The translations under genes were made by a program, and so were the position numbers. Under the pieces are notes generated by a model, which saw nothing but the letters and a program-made list of their open reading frames with translations, had not been told where the DNA came from and searched no databases. 64,000 nucleotides of DNA, taken from contig NZ_CANMNK010000006.1 in assembly GCF_947499265.1 (NCBI RefSeq), positions 124,001-188,000 on the forward strand, written 5' to 3'. This document shows positions 44,437 through 53,971 of the stretch, in pieces. Numbering within the stretch: the stretch's first letter is position 1; every line of letters starts with the position of its first letter. This DNA comes from an uncultured Roseobacter sp. (GTDB lineage Bacteria > Pseudomonadota > Alphaproteobacteria > Rhodobacterales > Rhodobacteraceae).

Positions 44437-45282
44437 ATGACAAAAACACCTAAATTCCTGGGCCGACTGCCCATCTTGCCCATCGCGGTTTTGATGATCG
44501 TGCTCGTCATTCCAGCGCTCTTTGCGGATTTCATCGCGCCGCATGACCCGTTTAAGGCCTATCTGCGCAACCGTTTGCAGCCGCCGCTGTTTTTCGGCGG
44601 CACGACCGAGTTCATCCTCGGTACCGACCGGCTGGGCCGGGACATCCTCAGCCGGATCATGCATGGCGCGCGCTATGCGCTGGTGATCTCGCTGGTCGGG
44701 ATCATTTTGGGGGCCATTGTCGGTACCGTGCTGGGCCTGATCGCCGGGTATATGCGTGGTGTGGTCGACGCGCTGATCATGCGGGTGGTCGATATCACAT
44801 TTGCACTACCCAGCATCTTGCTGGCCCTGGCCTTGGCGGCCGTGTCCGGCCCGAGTTTCCAACTGGTCATTCTGGTGGTCATCTTCGTGATCTGGGGTTT
44901 TTTTGCACGGCAGGTGCGGGCCGAAACGCTGATCTTGCGCGAACGTGATTTCGTGGCGCGCGCGCGCGTGGCGGGGGCCTCTGACATTCGCATTCTGCGC
45001 AAATACATCCTGCCCAACATCATCAATACCATTGTTGTTCTGGCGACGTTGCAGATTGGCGTTGTGATCGTCCTTGAGGCGACGCTGAGCTTTCTGGGCA
45101 TCGGCATTCCGCGCCCGATCCCGGCCTGGGGGCTGCTGGTCGCGGATGGCCGTCAGCTTATCGTTTCCAGCTGGTGGATTTCGTTTTTCCCCGGCACGGC
45201 CATTTTGCTTACCGTCTTGTCCGTCAACATGCTGGGCGACAGCCTGCGTGACTGGCTCGACCCCAAACTACGGCAGGTGTGA
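44437..45282 (+). CDS. ABC transporter permease (DppC type)
   Basis: The product has 281 residues with an N-terminal OppC-like helix followed by five membrane helices. The loop FGGTTEFILGTDRLGRDILSRIMHGARYAL is the OppC/DppC hallmark and the EAA loop is RERDFVARARVAGASDIRILRKYILPN. It pairs with the DppB-type subunit. The start ATG 44437 lies 13 bp after the upstream stop; a longer frame extending into that gene is a shadow. Confidence 0.93.
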   Translation: MTKTPKFLGRLPILPIAVLMIVLVIPALFADFIAPHDPFKAYLRNRLQPPLFFGGTTEFILGTDRLGRDILSRIMHGARYALVISLVGIILGAIVGTVLGLIAGYMRGVVDALIMRVVDITFALPSILLALALAAVSGPSFQLVILVVIFVIWGFFARQVRAETLILRERDFVARARVAGASDIRILRKYILPNIINTIVVLATLQIGVVIVLEATLSFLGIGIPRPIPAWGLLVADGRQLIVSSWWISFFPGTAILLTVLSVNMLGDSLRDWLDPKLRQV

Positions 45283-45285
45283 TCC

Positions 45286-46275
45286 ATGAGTGCCTCAGTT
45301 CTTCAGGTGAAAAATCTGCGCACGGTTCTGGACCTGTCCAGTGGATCCGTGCCCGTTGTCGATGATGTGAGTTTTGATGTCGGCGCGGGCGAAACGCTGG
45401 GCATCGTCGGGGAGTCGGGCAGTGGTAAATCGATGACGGCGCTGTCGATCATGCAGGTTTTGCCCCAACCGATCGGACGTATTGAGAGCGGGGAAATACT
45501 GCTGGAGCAGACCGACCTGGTGGGCCTGTCCGATGAGGAGATCGCCAAAGTGCGCGGGCGTGAGATCGGCATGATCCTGCAAGACCCGCACACCTCGCTC
45601 AATCCGGTGTTCACGGTTGGCAATCAGGTGATCGAAGCGCTCCAGATCAACAATCCGGGCACATCACGCAAATCGCTGTTTGGTCGGGTCGTTGATCTGC
45701 TCAAAAAGGTGAACGTTGCGGACGCGGAACGCCGTGTCCATGCCTATCCGCATCAGATGAGTGGGGGCATGAAGCAGCGCGTGGTAGGGGCCATCGCCAT
45801 AGCAGGAGCGCCCAAGGTCATCATCGCGGATGAGCCGACAACCGCGCTCGATGTCACGATCCAGTTGCAATATCTGGAACTGCTGCGCGACATTCAGGAA
45901 GAAACCGGCACCGCAATCATCTTTATCACGCACGATCTCGGGATTGTTGCCAACCTTTGTCACAAGCTGGTGGTAATGTACGGCGGCAAAATCGTCGAGT
46001 CCGGCACGGTCGCAGAGGTGTTCCGCGCACCCTCGCACCCTTACACCGAGGCCTTGTTGAAATCGGTCCCCAGTGTCGATCAAAAGGTGGACAGGCTTTA
46101 CGCCATCGAGGGCCAGCCACCGGCGCTCTCCGCGGACCGCAAGGGCTGCAGCTTTGCGCCGCGCTGCCCCTATGCCCGGGACATCTGCACGCGCGAGGTG
46201 CCACAACAGGAAGCAGGATTGAGCGGTGGAGACACGCACCTTGCCAGCTGCTGGAATATGGGAAGAGACACGTGA
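45286..46275 (+). CDS. ABC transporter ATP-binding protein (DppD type)
   Basis: The product has 329 residues. Walker A is GESGSGKS (about 42-49), the signature is MSGGMKQRV, and Walker B is [14 protein letters not shown]. The C-terminal oligopeptide-transporter extension has the cysteine cluster [14 protein letters not shown], which in relatives holds a [4Fe-4S] cluster. It provides one of the two ATPase subunits. Its end overlaps the next ATPase as GTGA. Confidence 0.94.
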   Translation: MSASVLQVKNLRTVLDLSSGSVPVVDDVSFDVGAGETLGIVGESGSGKSMTALSIMQVLPQPIGRIESGEILLEQTDLVGLSDEEIAKVRGREIGMILQDPHTSLNPVFTVGNQVIEALQINNPGTSRKSLFGRVVDLLKKVNVADAERRVHAYPHQMSGGMKQRVVGAIAIAGAPKVIIADEPTTALDVTIQLQYLELLRDIQEETGTAIIFITHDLGIVANLCHKLVVMYGGKIVESGTVAEVFRAPSHPYTEALLKSVPSVDQKVDRLYAIEGQPPALSADRKGCSFAPRCPYARDICTREVPQQEAGLSGGDTHLASCWNMGRDT

Positions 46276-47249
46276 GCCATCCGCCGATTTTGAACGTCTT
46301 CGGGCTGACCAAGCATTTTCCGATCCCGCACGGGCTGCTCGGTCGGCAGGAGCACATTGTGCGCGCCGTCGATGACGTGAGCTTCAGTCTGGAACACGGG
46401 CAGACACTTGCTCTGGTGGGGGAATCCGGTTGTGGCAAGACTACATTGGCACGCATGTTATTGCGACTGCTGGACCCTACCTCTGGCACTGTGGAGATCG
46501 AAGGCAAAGACATCGCAACCATGTCAAAGGCTGAGATCAAAACGTTTCGGACCAATGTTCAGGCGGTCTTTCAGGACCCCTGGGCATCCCTAAGCCCGCG
46601 CATGCGTGTCTTCGATATCGTGGCCGAAACACTGGTCGTGAACGACAGCCTGACCAAAGGGGAACTGACGCGCCGCGTGGATGAGGCCCTGATTGCAGTG
46701 GGCCTGCGGCCGGAGCAGGCAAAATACTATCCGCATGAGTTTTCCGGGGGTCAACGCCAGCGGATTGCCATTGCCAGCGCGATCATCGCCAAACCCAAGC
46801 TGATCATTTTGGATGAGCCGGTTTCGGCCCTTGATGTCTCGATCCGGTCCCAGATCATGAACCTCTTCAAGGATTTGCAGCAAGACGTGGGCTGCAGCTA
46901 TGTCGTGGTCGCGCATGATCTTGGGACAACACGTTTCATGGCGGACCGGATCGCGGTGATGTATCTGGGCAAACTGGTGGAGATTGGCCCGACCGACCAG
47001 ATGTTCGACACGCCTCAGCACCCCTATACCAAGGCGCTTTTGTCTGCAGCCCTGCCGTTGAGGGTTGATACCCCGCATGAGGCGATTGTCCTGCGCGGCG
47101 ACGTGCCGTCCCCTGTTAATCCACCAGCGGGCTGCCCGTTTCACCCCAGATGCCAGAGTGTTATAGGCGACATCTGCAAAACCAAGCTACCCCGGCTGAA
47201 AGACCTTGGATCGCCCGACCACGTGATGAGCTGTCACCTAGATCCCTGA
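46272..47249 (+). CDS. ABC transporter ATP-binding protein (DppF type)
   Basis: The product has 325 residues from GTG 46272, which overlaps the dppD-like stop. Walker A is GESGCGKT, the signature FSGGQRQRI, Walker B LIILDEPVSALDVS, and the C-terminal cysteine motif CPFHPRCQSVIGDIC. It closes the five-component importer operon. A longer in-frame extension into the preceding gene is not the real start. Confidence 0.93.
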   Translation: MSHPPILNVFGLTKHFPIPHGLLGRQEHIVRAVDDVSFSLEHGQTLALVGESGCGKTTLARMLLRLLDPTSGTVEIEGKDIATMSKAEIKTFRTNVQAVFQDPWASLSPRMRVFDIVAETLVVNDSLTKGELTRRVDEALIAVGLRPEQAKYYPHEFSGGQRQRIAIASAIIAKPKLIILDEPVSALDVSIRSQIMNLFKDLQQDVGCSYVVVAHDLGTTRFMADRIAVMYLGKLVEIGPTDQMFDTPQHPYTKALLSAALPLRVDTPHEAIVLRGDVPSPVNPPAGCPFHPRCQSVIGDICKTKLPRLKDLGSPDHVMSCHLDP

Positions 47250-47513
47250 CTGTTGAAGCATGCGCCCACCTATAACCAAACGACTAAAAGGGACACGCGC
47301 AAATTATCTCTGGAAGCTGACATTTGCTAGTCATTTGGCAAGGCCGGCTTTAGGTCTGCTTGCTGTCTTCGAAAGAGTTGCGCCGCCGACGTCCGGAAGG
47401 AGCCCAAAACATGCTGGTGTGGAGCAGAATGTCCGAGAATAAAAACGACCTTGACCTCAAGTTAAGTTGAGATTCTAGGCTTGTCTTGAACTCATAATCT
47501 TGGACTCAAGTTT

Positions 47514-48410
47514 TTGACATCATTCTGGATATTTGCAGCTATCGGAACGGCAACCTGTTTTGCAATTTCGAGCCTTCTTGCCTACGATGCAGCTAGATCT
47601 TTGGGCGCTGTAGTTTTCAGTTTCGTACGAATGTCGATTGTCGCAGTCGGCTTCGCCTTATTGGTTCTTATCTCGGATTTCGATCCATCGCTCGATTTTT
47701 GGGATATCTCGCTACTTATCGTATCAGGTATTTTGGGCGTCTTCTTTTCAAACACGCTGCGCTACTCGTCGTTGGCGCGTGTCGGGCCTTCGCTTCAATC
47801 ACTACTGAACACGACCACTGCACCTTTCGCATTGGCGCTTGGCTTTCTGGTTTTGGGACAGGTCGTGAGCGGGCTCTCTCTAATCGGCGTTGGCATAGTA
47901 TTCGGCGGCCTCGTTTTGGCTATTTTTTCGCGCAACTCCGATGCTCTAGTGCGTTTCTCGGGGGAAAGCGGCAATGTCACTAGCGGAATCCTATTTGGCT
48001 TAGCATCCGCGCTTTCGCGGGCAGGAAGCGTCCTCGTCGCAGCACCCGTCATGTTTGACGGTACTGATCTGATTTCGGCAACATTCGTTCGGTCTTTAGC
48101 CGGATCGCTCAGTTTGTTGCTTACTGTGGTCCTTTCCACGGAAAGAAAAGCGCAGATCAGGTCGATGCCGATGCCGATCGCACGTTAGGTGTTCTCGAGC
48201 GCAGTGATTGGTACCGGTCTCGGAATGACTTTGCAGCTATACGCACTCAGTGGCGGCCCAGTTGGTGTCGTCTCCACGCTTACAGCAACCACTCCGTTAA
48301 TCATTCTGCCTCTGATTTGGTTCTTTGGCAAAGCACGTCCGCCAGGGTTGGCCTGGGTCGGCGCGATCTGCACGGTTGCCGGGGTGGCACTGATCGTCAA
48401 TGCAGGGTGA
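47514..48410 (+). pseudogene. EamA/DMT-family transporter interrupted by an in-frame stop
   Basis: The frame from TTG 47514 encodes EamA-type helices and stops at TAG 48186-48188. The same frame continues immediately as VFSSAVIGTGLGMTLQLYAL and on to 48410, giving the last three helices of a ten-helix drug/metabolite transporter. The join would restore a protein of about 298 residues, the usual EamA length. A tryptophan TGG to TAG change would explain it. There is no good start codon or ribosome site either. Codon use and lower GC differ from the neighbouring ABC genes, suggesting foreign origin. Read-through or a split functional pair is possible but unlikely. Confidence 0.75.
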
Positions 48411-48914
48411 TTTTGCTCGGAAGCGCGGAACATGAATGGCAGCTAAGCCGTGCGATGCGGTCATGGGCTCATGTCGCGGCGAAGGTTTCGAAAGAGCCCA
48501 TTTTGATCAATGATGCCAGATCAACCGACGGCGGCCTTCATTTCACACTTTGATCCGGGACGAAGCCTGGAGGACGCCCCATGATATCCAAGGCAAATTC
48601 CGATGCTCCACATCGCTGGTCTGCGGGCTAGACGCTTGCATCAAAGAACGATCGTTTCCGGGGGGCAAAGGGCAGCAAAGTCTTGCGATCTGTGAGTTGG
48701 TCATGCCTTGGGCTTCGCGCTTGCGGCAAATGTCTCCCCTGAAGGGCGTATCGCAGCGGCATCTTGCCCTGCTGGAAGGCGGCTTTGGGCCGGCGAGGCG
48801 CTGTAACCAAACGAAGCTGAATTCAAACCAAGCAAGGGCCTTTGGCGCCAAAAGTAGCCTTCATCTGACTATTTCTACCTGCGACTGTCGTCGTTCCAAA
48901 GGTACCGGTCATTT
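48411..48914. other. 504-bp region without an assignable gene
   Basis: Short frames exist on both strands (for example 48550-48918 plus and 48543-48851 minus), but neither has a ribosome site, domain or normal composition. Lying between a broken EamA gene and an HxlR gene, it looks like decayed accessory DNA. Confidence 0.4.
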
Positions 48915-49322
48915 CTAGTCCGTCTTCCGCACAAACTGTGATCGGTAGGCATCGATCCGATCCAGCGTCGTTTCATTTTTAAGGGCCCAGTCGCAGAGCA
49001 TGGCCACGGGGACATACAACTGTCGTCCGAGAGGTGTAAGCTCGTAATCCGTTTTTGGCGGCACTGCCCTCAAGACCCGTCTGGTCACCAATCCGTTGGC
49101 TTCCAGCCGCCGAAGGACCTGGGTGAGCATTTTGCGGGAAAGCCCGGGAATTCGCTTTTCCATCTGTCCGAAATGCCGCGTGCCGGACGCAAGGCAGTAA
49201 AGCACGATCGGGGTCCATTTGTCCGCGATGATGCCTATAATCCGGCGCGCCGGGTACTTTTCGTCGAGTATATCGGATCTGGGATCATTGCCTGAGTTGG
49301 ACTGTTTGGAATCATCGGACAT
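48915..49322 (-). CDS. HxlR-family transcriptional regulator
   Basis: The product has 135 residues with the HxlR winged helix: IIGIIADKWTPIVLYCLASGTRHFGQMEKRIPGLSRKMLTQVLRRLEANGLV and the wing PPKTDYELTPLGRQL. Many members sense reactive electrophiles or quinones through cysteine; here C43 is in the DNA-binding domain. It is divergent from the flavoprotein pair, the usual arrangement for a regulator of a neighbouring oxidoreductase. Confidence 0.92.
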   Translation of the reverse strand: MSDDSKQSNSGNDPRSDILDEKYPARRIIGIIADKWTPIVLYCLASGTRHFGQMEKRIPGLSRKMLTQVLRRLEANGLVTRRVLRAVPPKTDYELTPLGRQLYVPVAMLCDWALKNETTLDRIDAYRSQFVRKTD

Positions 49323-49368
49323 TTGTCTTGCCTTCCGGGTTCATAGGTCAGAGCGCGCTGCTTTTCAC

Positions 49369-49384
49369 GTTACCAAAAGGTGCC
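49369..49384. promoter_or_regulatory. Candidate HxlR operator
   Basis: GTTACC, four A, GGTGCC form an imperfect inverted repeat (4 of 6 positions) in the 139-bp region between the HxlR gene and the flavoprotein gene. Position and symmetry are the only support. Confidence 0.3.
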
Positions 49385-49461
49385 TACTCGCCCTTTGGTT
49401 CCTTAGGTGATATCAGACTCCCAACCCAACTCAAAACGCAGATCGTTCAGGAGCTTCATTG

Positions 49462-50694
49462 ATGACGTCACCAAAGAACGTGTCGGCAGACAATCGGCAA
49501 GACACCATTAAGCTCCGTGGCAGCAAAAGCGATGCGAAGGGTTATGAAATGCGCGATTTCCTGCAACGCTCCGGTATCAGTTTCGAGTGGGAAGAACAGA
49601 GTGGGACGCTGACAGCGGAGATTTCCGCCGGAAAAACACTGGATGATCCCAATGTGACGGATCTGGCAAGAGCACTGGGATTGGTGATCGAGCCCAGTTG
49701 TGCCGAATATGACGTTTCGATTTATGGCGCTGGTCCTGCAGGTTTGTCCGCCGCTGTTTATGCGGCGTCAGAAGGGCTCAGCACCGTTCTGATCGAAAAA
49801 CACGCTGTCGGCGGTCAGGCTGGTACGACATCGAACATCGAAAACTATCTGGGCTTTCCTGAAGGGCTGGCAGGTGTAGAGCTTGCGTCGCGTGCGCGCG
49901 AGCAGGCACTGAAGTTCGGCGTCGAAATTCTGATGATGCGTGAGGGTGTGAAGGCTGAATTTCAAGACAATCGCATTCACGCCGAACTGGCCAACGGCAA
50001 AACAATGGTCGCCCGGTCGAATATCTGCGCAACGGGAGTTGAGTGGCACCGGCTCGGACTGGAGCGAGAGCAACACTTTCTGGGATCAGGTCTGTACTAC
50101 GGAGCCGGAGTAAGTGAAGCGCCACTATGCAAGGGCGAACACGTCTACGTCGTAGGCGGCGGCAATTCCGCTGGTCAGGCTGTCATGCATCTCGCCGATC
50201 ATGCGGATCAAGTCACCATGGTGGTCCGGGGGCCAGGACTGGCCGCCTCAATGTCGCGTTATCTGCAGGAACGGATTGAAAAGACCAGCAATGTATCGGT
50301 GATTTACAACGCCGAGATTACGGCGCTCGACGGAGATGATCGCTTGTCCCGGATTGAATTGACGCGTGACGGTGAGAAGACGTCATGGTGGGACACCGGT
50401 CGACTTTTTGTCGCCATCGGGGGCGTCCCTCATACGGAGTGGGCTAAAGATACCGACATCATCCGCGACAAGGCGGGGTACATCATCACGGGACCGGATC
50501 TGCTCAAAAATGGAAAGCCACCGGACTGTTGGAAGCTTAACCGCCCGCCACATTTTCTTGAAAGCAGCGTACCTGGCTCCTTTGCTGCGGGTGATGTCCG
50601 GCATCGATCAATCAAGCGTGTCGCAACTGCGGTCGGCGAAGGCGCGATGGCGGTGGCATTCGTGCATCGCTACCTTAGCGAAACGTACGGATAA
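49462..50694 (+). CDS. Thioredoxin-reductase-like flavoprotein lacking the redox CxxC
   Basis: The product has 410 residues. Residues 1-80 resemble a small glutaredoxin-like domain without a CxxC. From residue 85 comes a two-domain FAD/NAD(P)H fold: FAD motif SIYGAGPAGLSAAVYA, VGGQAGTTSNIENYLGFP, NAD(P) motif VYVVGGGNSAGQAVMHLA and terminal SFAAGDVR. Where thioredoxin reductases carry CATC, this protein reads YYGAGVSEAP, so it cannot reduce thioredoxin by the usual dithiol. It is nearer to TrxR-like ferredoxin/flavodoxin reductases and could feed electrons to a partner. GGAG precedes ATG 49462. The monooxygenase gene follows after seven bases. Confidence 0.82.
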   Translation: MTSPKNVSADNRQDTIKLRGSKSDAKGYEMRDFLQRSGISFEWEEQSGTLTAEISAGKTLDDPNVTDLARALGLVIEPSCAEYDVSIYGAGPAGLSAAVYAASEGLSTVLIEKHAVGGQAGTTSNIENYLGFPEGLAGVELASRAREQALKFGVEILMMREGVKAEFQDNRIHAELANGKTMVARSNICATGVEWHRLGLEREQHFLGSGLYYGAGVSEAPLCKGEHVYVVGGGNSAGQAVMHLADHADQVTMVVRGPGLAASMSRYLQERIEKTSNVSVIYNAEITALDGDDRLSRIELTRDGEKTSWWDTGRLFVAIGGVPHTEWAKDTDIIRDKAGYIITGPDLLKNGKPPDCWKLNRPPHFLESSVPGSFAAGDVRHRSIKRVATAVGEGAMAVAFVHRYLSETYG

Positions 50695-50701
50695 CAGCAC
50701 G

Positions 50702-51841
50702 ATGGATAGGTATCCTTTTAAAGCTGCCATCATAGGCGGGTCCGTCGGCGGCCTTGCAACGGCGATTGAGCTTTCGGAAAGTTTGGGGGCCGAGGTCCGC
50801 GTTTTCGAACGCTCCGCCGGAGAGATGCAAGCGCGCGGGGCTGGTGTTGTCATGCAGCCTGAGGTCGATGATCTTTTGCGACGCATAGACATCGACACCG
50901 CGTCTGTCTGTGTCGCCTTGAGGGAACGTGTCAGCCTTTTACAGGACGGTACCGCGCGTGCGCAAGCGGCCCCTCAACTGATGACCGCATGGGACACGCT
51001 CTATCGGTCACTGTGCGCACGGCTTGATCCGGCGTCATACGTGCAAGAACACGAGCTGACAGATTTGACCCCGCAGGACGACCGTGTCGTGGCCACCTTC
51101 TCAAACGGTGCATCCGCAGACACGGACCTCGTGATCGGTGCCGATGGTGTCAATTCGCAATGTCGGGCCCTTTTGACAGGCGACGGCGCCGCCGCACGCT
51201 ATTCCGGTTATGTCGCCTGGCGTGGGCTGGAAGACGAAATGGCCTTGCCGTCTCATCTGGTTGAGGCGCTCACGGATCGCTTCACGTCCTATACAAATCC
51301 TGGAATGCAGATGCTGTGCTATCTTGTCCCCGGGGCCGATGGCGCGATCGAGCCGGGCCGTCGCAGGGTCAATTGGGTGTGGTACTTCAATACCCCCGAA
51401 GACCAATTGACGGACGTTATGACGGGCGCGTCGGGTAAGAGCTATCGCTCATTTCTGCCGGCGAGCGATGTCTCGAAAAGCGTCAGGACCGCGGTGCATA
51501 ACCTTGCCGACAGAACGCTGCCCCCTGTTTTTCAGGACCTGGTCAGCGCTTCGAAAATATTTGCACAACCGGTTCAGGATGTGGCGGCGCAGGACCGCGT
51601 TTACAGCCGCGGCCTGCTGGTCGGTGACGCCGCCGGGACCGTAAGACCCCACACGGCGGCCGGAACGTCAAAGGCCTTCGGGGACGCCAGATCCCTCGCA
51701 CAAGCATTGCAAAACTGGTCGAGACAAAAGTCGTTGCCGACTGACAGGTTGGCCCAATGGGCGCTTTTGAGAAATCGAGAGTTGTTGGCGACAGCTGCTC
51801 GCGGCAAACGGCTGGCTGCAAGTTCAGGTTTAGGGTTTTAA
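50702..51841 (+). CDS. FAD-dependent aromatic hydroxylase (2,6-dihydroxypyridine hydroxylase-like)
   Basis: The product has 379 residues of the class A flavin monooxygenases. Motifs are the FAD-binding AAIIGGSVGGLATAIELS, the DG motif LVIGADGVNS and the GD motif GLLVGDAAGTVRPHTAAGTSKAFGDA. The last is typical of the 2,6-dihydroxypyridine 3-monooxygenase branch, which hydroxylates N-heteroaromatic or phenolic substrates with NADH. It follows the TrxR-like gene closely, so they form a two-gene unit probably under the HxlR regulator. The substrate is not established. Confidence 0.85.
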   Translation: MDRYPFKAAIIGGSVGGLATAIELSESLGAEVRVFERSAGEMQARGAGVVMQPEVDDLLRRIDIDTASVCVALRERVSLLQDGTARAQAAPQLMTAWDTLYRSLCARLDPASYVQEHELTDLTPQDDRVVATFSNGASADTDLVIGADGVNSQCRALLTGDGAAARYSGYVAWRGLEDEMALPSHLVEALTDRFTSYTNPGMQMLCYLVPGADGAIEPGRRRVNWVWYFNTPEDQLTDVMTGASGKSYRSFLPASDVSKSVRTAVHNLADRTLPPVFQDLVSASKIFAQPVQDVAAQDRVYSRGLLVGDAAGTVRPHTAAGTSKAFGDARSLAQALQNWSRQKSLPTDRLAQWALLRNRELLATAARGKRLAASSGLGF

Positions 51842-52194
51842 GCACGGATCGCAAAAACCAGAGGGATGCCGCAATTCGAAGGCTACGGCGCGGCATCAGG
51901 TCGGCCCGCCAAGATCCGGCAATGCGCCGAAATACGCAAAGCATGCATGGGAATGATCCGTGGCGCTTGACTTGGGCGTACCGCTGGCCTTAACAACATC
52001 CTAGGACATGACATTGCAAGGAGGGCGAACATGATGATGACCACGCGTTTCCTCCCGGGCAACTCCCGTTTCGGAGTTCCCGTATCCTGACGATATTGGG
52101 CGATTATCGCCTCTGACGTCAGCCGCAACGTTCCACTAGCTGGACATTTCTTCATTCAGATTCAGGGCGCGGTGTCCTTGTCCGCGATCATTCC
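51842..52194. promoter_or_regulatory. 353-bp leader region of the ABC exporter gene
   Basis: The region holds a weak promoter-like TTGACT at 51967-51972, then the leader ORF and hairpin listed separately, and no longer gene. Confidence 0.35.
52031..52090 (+). CDS. 19-residue leader ORF with internal hairpin
   Basis: AAGGAGG is well spaced before three ATG codons, and the frame MMMTTRFLPGNSRFGVPVS ends at TGA 52088-52090. The coding bases 52057-52081 form a 9-bp stem (GGG, bulged C, AACTCC against GGAGTTCCC) with a 6-base loop. A strong ribosome site feeding a tiny frame that contains a hairpin is the layout of a translational or transcriptional attenuator. It sits 104 bp before the ABC exporter start. 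It could also be the remnant of a gene start; no family is known. Confidence 0.4.
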   Translation: MMMTTRFLPGNSRFGVPVS

Positions 52195-53952
52195 ATGTTC
52201 CGTCCACCCATCAAAGGCGCCTTTGCGCGCGTTCTCACTTTCGCCACTCGCCTTTGGATGCGAAGGTGCGGGCTTGTTGCCGCGGTGCTGTTGCTCGTGC
52301 TCACGTCGACAGCAGCCGACGTCATGATCCCTGTGGTAACGGGCCACCTTGTTGCGGCCGTCGCAGAGGCGGCCTCGCCCTGGGGCGCGTTCGGGCTTTT
52401 GCTTGGTCTTGGTGTCATCTCCATCGCGGCCAAGATCCTGAGCTATTTTGCAATCATCGCCCTGACCGTCCCAACCATGCAGGCGGCTGAGGCCGAAGCA
52501 TTTGCGCGCGTTCAGCGCCTGCCGGCTGATTGGCACGCCAACGCTTTCGCCGGATCGACCGTGCGGCAGATCACTCGTGGTGCCTGGGCGCTTGATGACA
52601 TGGCGGACGTGTTGCTGCTGGCGCTCCTGCCATCAACGCTTGTGTTGCTGGGGACCATTGGCACGCTCACCGCCTTCCGATGGGAGGTTGGCCTCGTTGC
52701 TGCTTTGGGTGCCATGATGTTTCTTGGACTTTCTCTGACGCTGACGCTTTTCTGGGTGGCCCCCGCCGCGCGGCTGTCGAACGCGCAGGACAGTCGGGTA
52801 TCCGGTGCGCTCGCCGATGCGATCACGTCGAACGCTGTCGTGCGTGCGCATGCCGGCGAGGCGCGCGAGGATGATCGGCTCGGGCAGGTCTTGTCGAAAT
52901 GGGCGCATCGGACCCGGAGGACATGGCGGCGCGGCACCTGGTCTGGTCTGGCGCAAGACACGTCGCTATGGTGTCTGCGGGCCGCAGTATTGGGCGGCGC
53001 GTTGCTGGCCTTTGCCCGAGGTCTCGCCGGCCCGGGCGAAATTGCCTATGTCGTCGCAGCACTTGGCGTGCTGGATGGCTATCTGCGGCAAATCGGTCAT
53101 CACGTACGGATGCTTCAGAAATCCATAAATGACGCAGAGGAACTGGTGGACCTGATGTCTGCGACACCAGAGAGTGAAGTGGTCCGTCTTCCCGCGCGCG
53201 CATTGTCCTCGCGTGCAGCTGCCTTGGCCTTCGATCATGTTGATTATGGTTACACAGGCGCGCCTACGCCGCTCTTTGCCGATCTGCATGTCGCGATACC
53301 CGCCGGGCAAAAAGTAGGGCTGGTAGGCCGTTCGGGGTCAGGCAAGACGACATTCGTAAAGCTGATCCAGAGGATCCACGAAGTCACGGATGGCGCGATC
53401 ACGCTGGGCGGCGTTGACATCGCGCAGGTACCGCTATCCGAACTGCGCCAGCACATCGCAATAGTGCCGCAGGAGCCAATTCTGTTTCATCGGTCACTTG
53501 CCGAGAATATCGCCTATGCGCGTCCCGGTGCCACCTTGGCGGAAGTGCATGAGGCCGCCGCGCGGGCGGGCGCTGCCGAGTTCATCGCGCAATTGCCGAA
53601 GGGCTACGGCACCGCGGTTGGCGAACGTGGCGTGAAGCTGTCTGGTGGCGAGCGTCAGCGGGTCGCCATCGCACGTGCATTCCTTTCAGATGCGCCTGTT
53701 CTGGTCATGGACGAGGCAACATCTTCGCTCGATTCCGAGGCAGAGGCGCGGGTCGCCGAAGCCGCGGAGCGGTTGATGGAGGGGCGCACGACACTGGTCA
53801 TCGCACACCGTCTGGCGACCGTCGAAAGGATGGACCGCATCCTGGTCTTTGACCGCGGCAGGATTGTGGAGGATGGTACACCCGCCGATCTGATGGCCCG
53901 AAAAAATGGTCTTTATCGTGCGCTGCGTAAACGCCAAACACTAGCAGCCTGA
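52195..53952 (+). CDS. ABC exporter, fused permease-ATPase
   Basis: The product has 585 residues in the half-transporter layout. Six membrane helices (about 1-310) include the exporter coupling segment SNAVVRAHAGEAREDDR. The nucleotide-binding domain has Walker A GRSGSGKTT (about 377-385), the Q-loop in IAIVPQEPILFH, the signature LSGGERQR, Walker B VLVMDEATSSLDSEAEARV and H-loop VIAHRLATV. It is probably a homodimeric exporter of a lipid, peptide or drug; no adaptor or substrate gene is near. ATG 52195 is used; no ribosome site is obvious, consistent with leader-dependent translation. Confidence 0.92.
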   Translation: MFRPPIKGAFARVLTFATRLWMRRCGLVAAVLLLVLTSTAADVMIPVVTGHLVAAVAEAASPWGAFGLLLGLGVISIAAKILSYFAIIALTVPTMQAAEAEAFARVQRLPADWHANAFAGSTVRQITRGAWALDDMADVLLLALLPSTLVLLGTIGTLTAFRWEVGLVAALGAMMFLGLSLTLTLFWVAPAARLSNAQDSRVSGALADAITSNAVVRAHAGEAREDDRLGQVLSKWAHRTRRTWRRGTWSGLAQDTSLWCLRAAVLGGALLAFARGLAGPGEIAYVVAALGVLDGYLRQIGHHVRMLQKSINDAEELVDLMSATPESEVVRLPARALSSRAAALAFDHVDYGYTGAPTPLFADLHVAIPAGQKVGLVGRSGSGKTTFVKLIQRIHEVTDGAITLGGVDIAQVPLSELRQHIAIVPQEPILFHRSLAENIAYARPGATLAEVHEAAARAGAAEFIAQLPKGYGTAVGERGVKLSGGERQRVAIARAFLSDAPVLVMDEATSSLDSEAEARVAEAAERLMEGRTTLVIAHRLATVERMDRILVFDRGRIVEDGTPADLMARKNGLYRALRKRQTLAA

Positions 53953-53956
53953 GGTG

Positions 53957-53971
53957 GCCACAGATTGTGGC
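53957..53971 (+). terminator. Short hairpin after the ABC exporter gene
   Basis: GCCACA-GAT-TGTGGC is a perfect 6-bp stem with a 3-base loop, five bases after the stop. There is no T run. Confidence 0.35.

Noticed and set aside
48543-48918. Frames on both strands as possible transposase fragments
   Set aside because: No DDE, HTH or leucine-zipper motif could be recognised in either translation.
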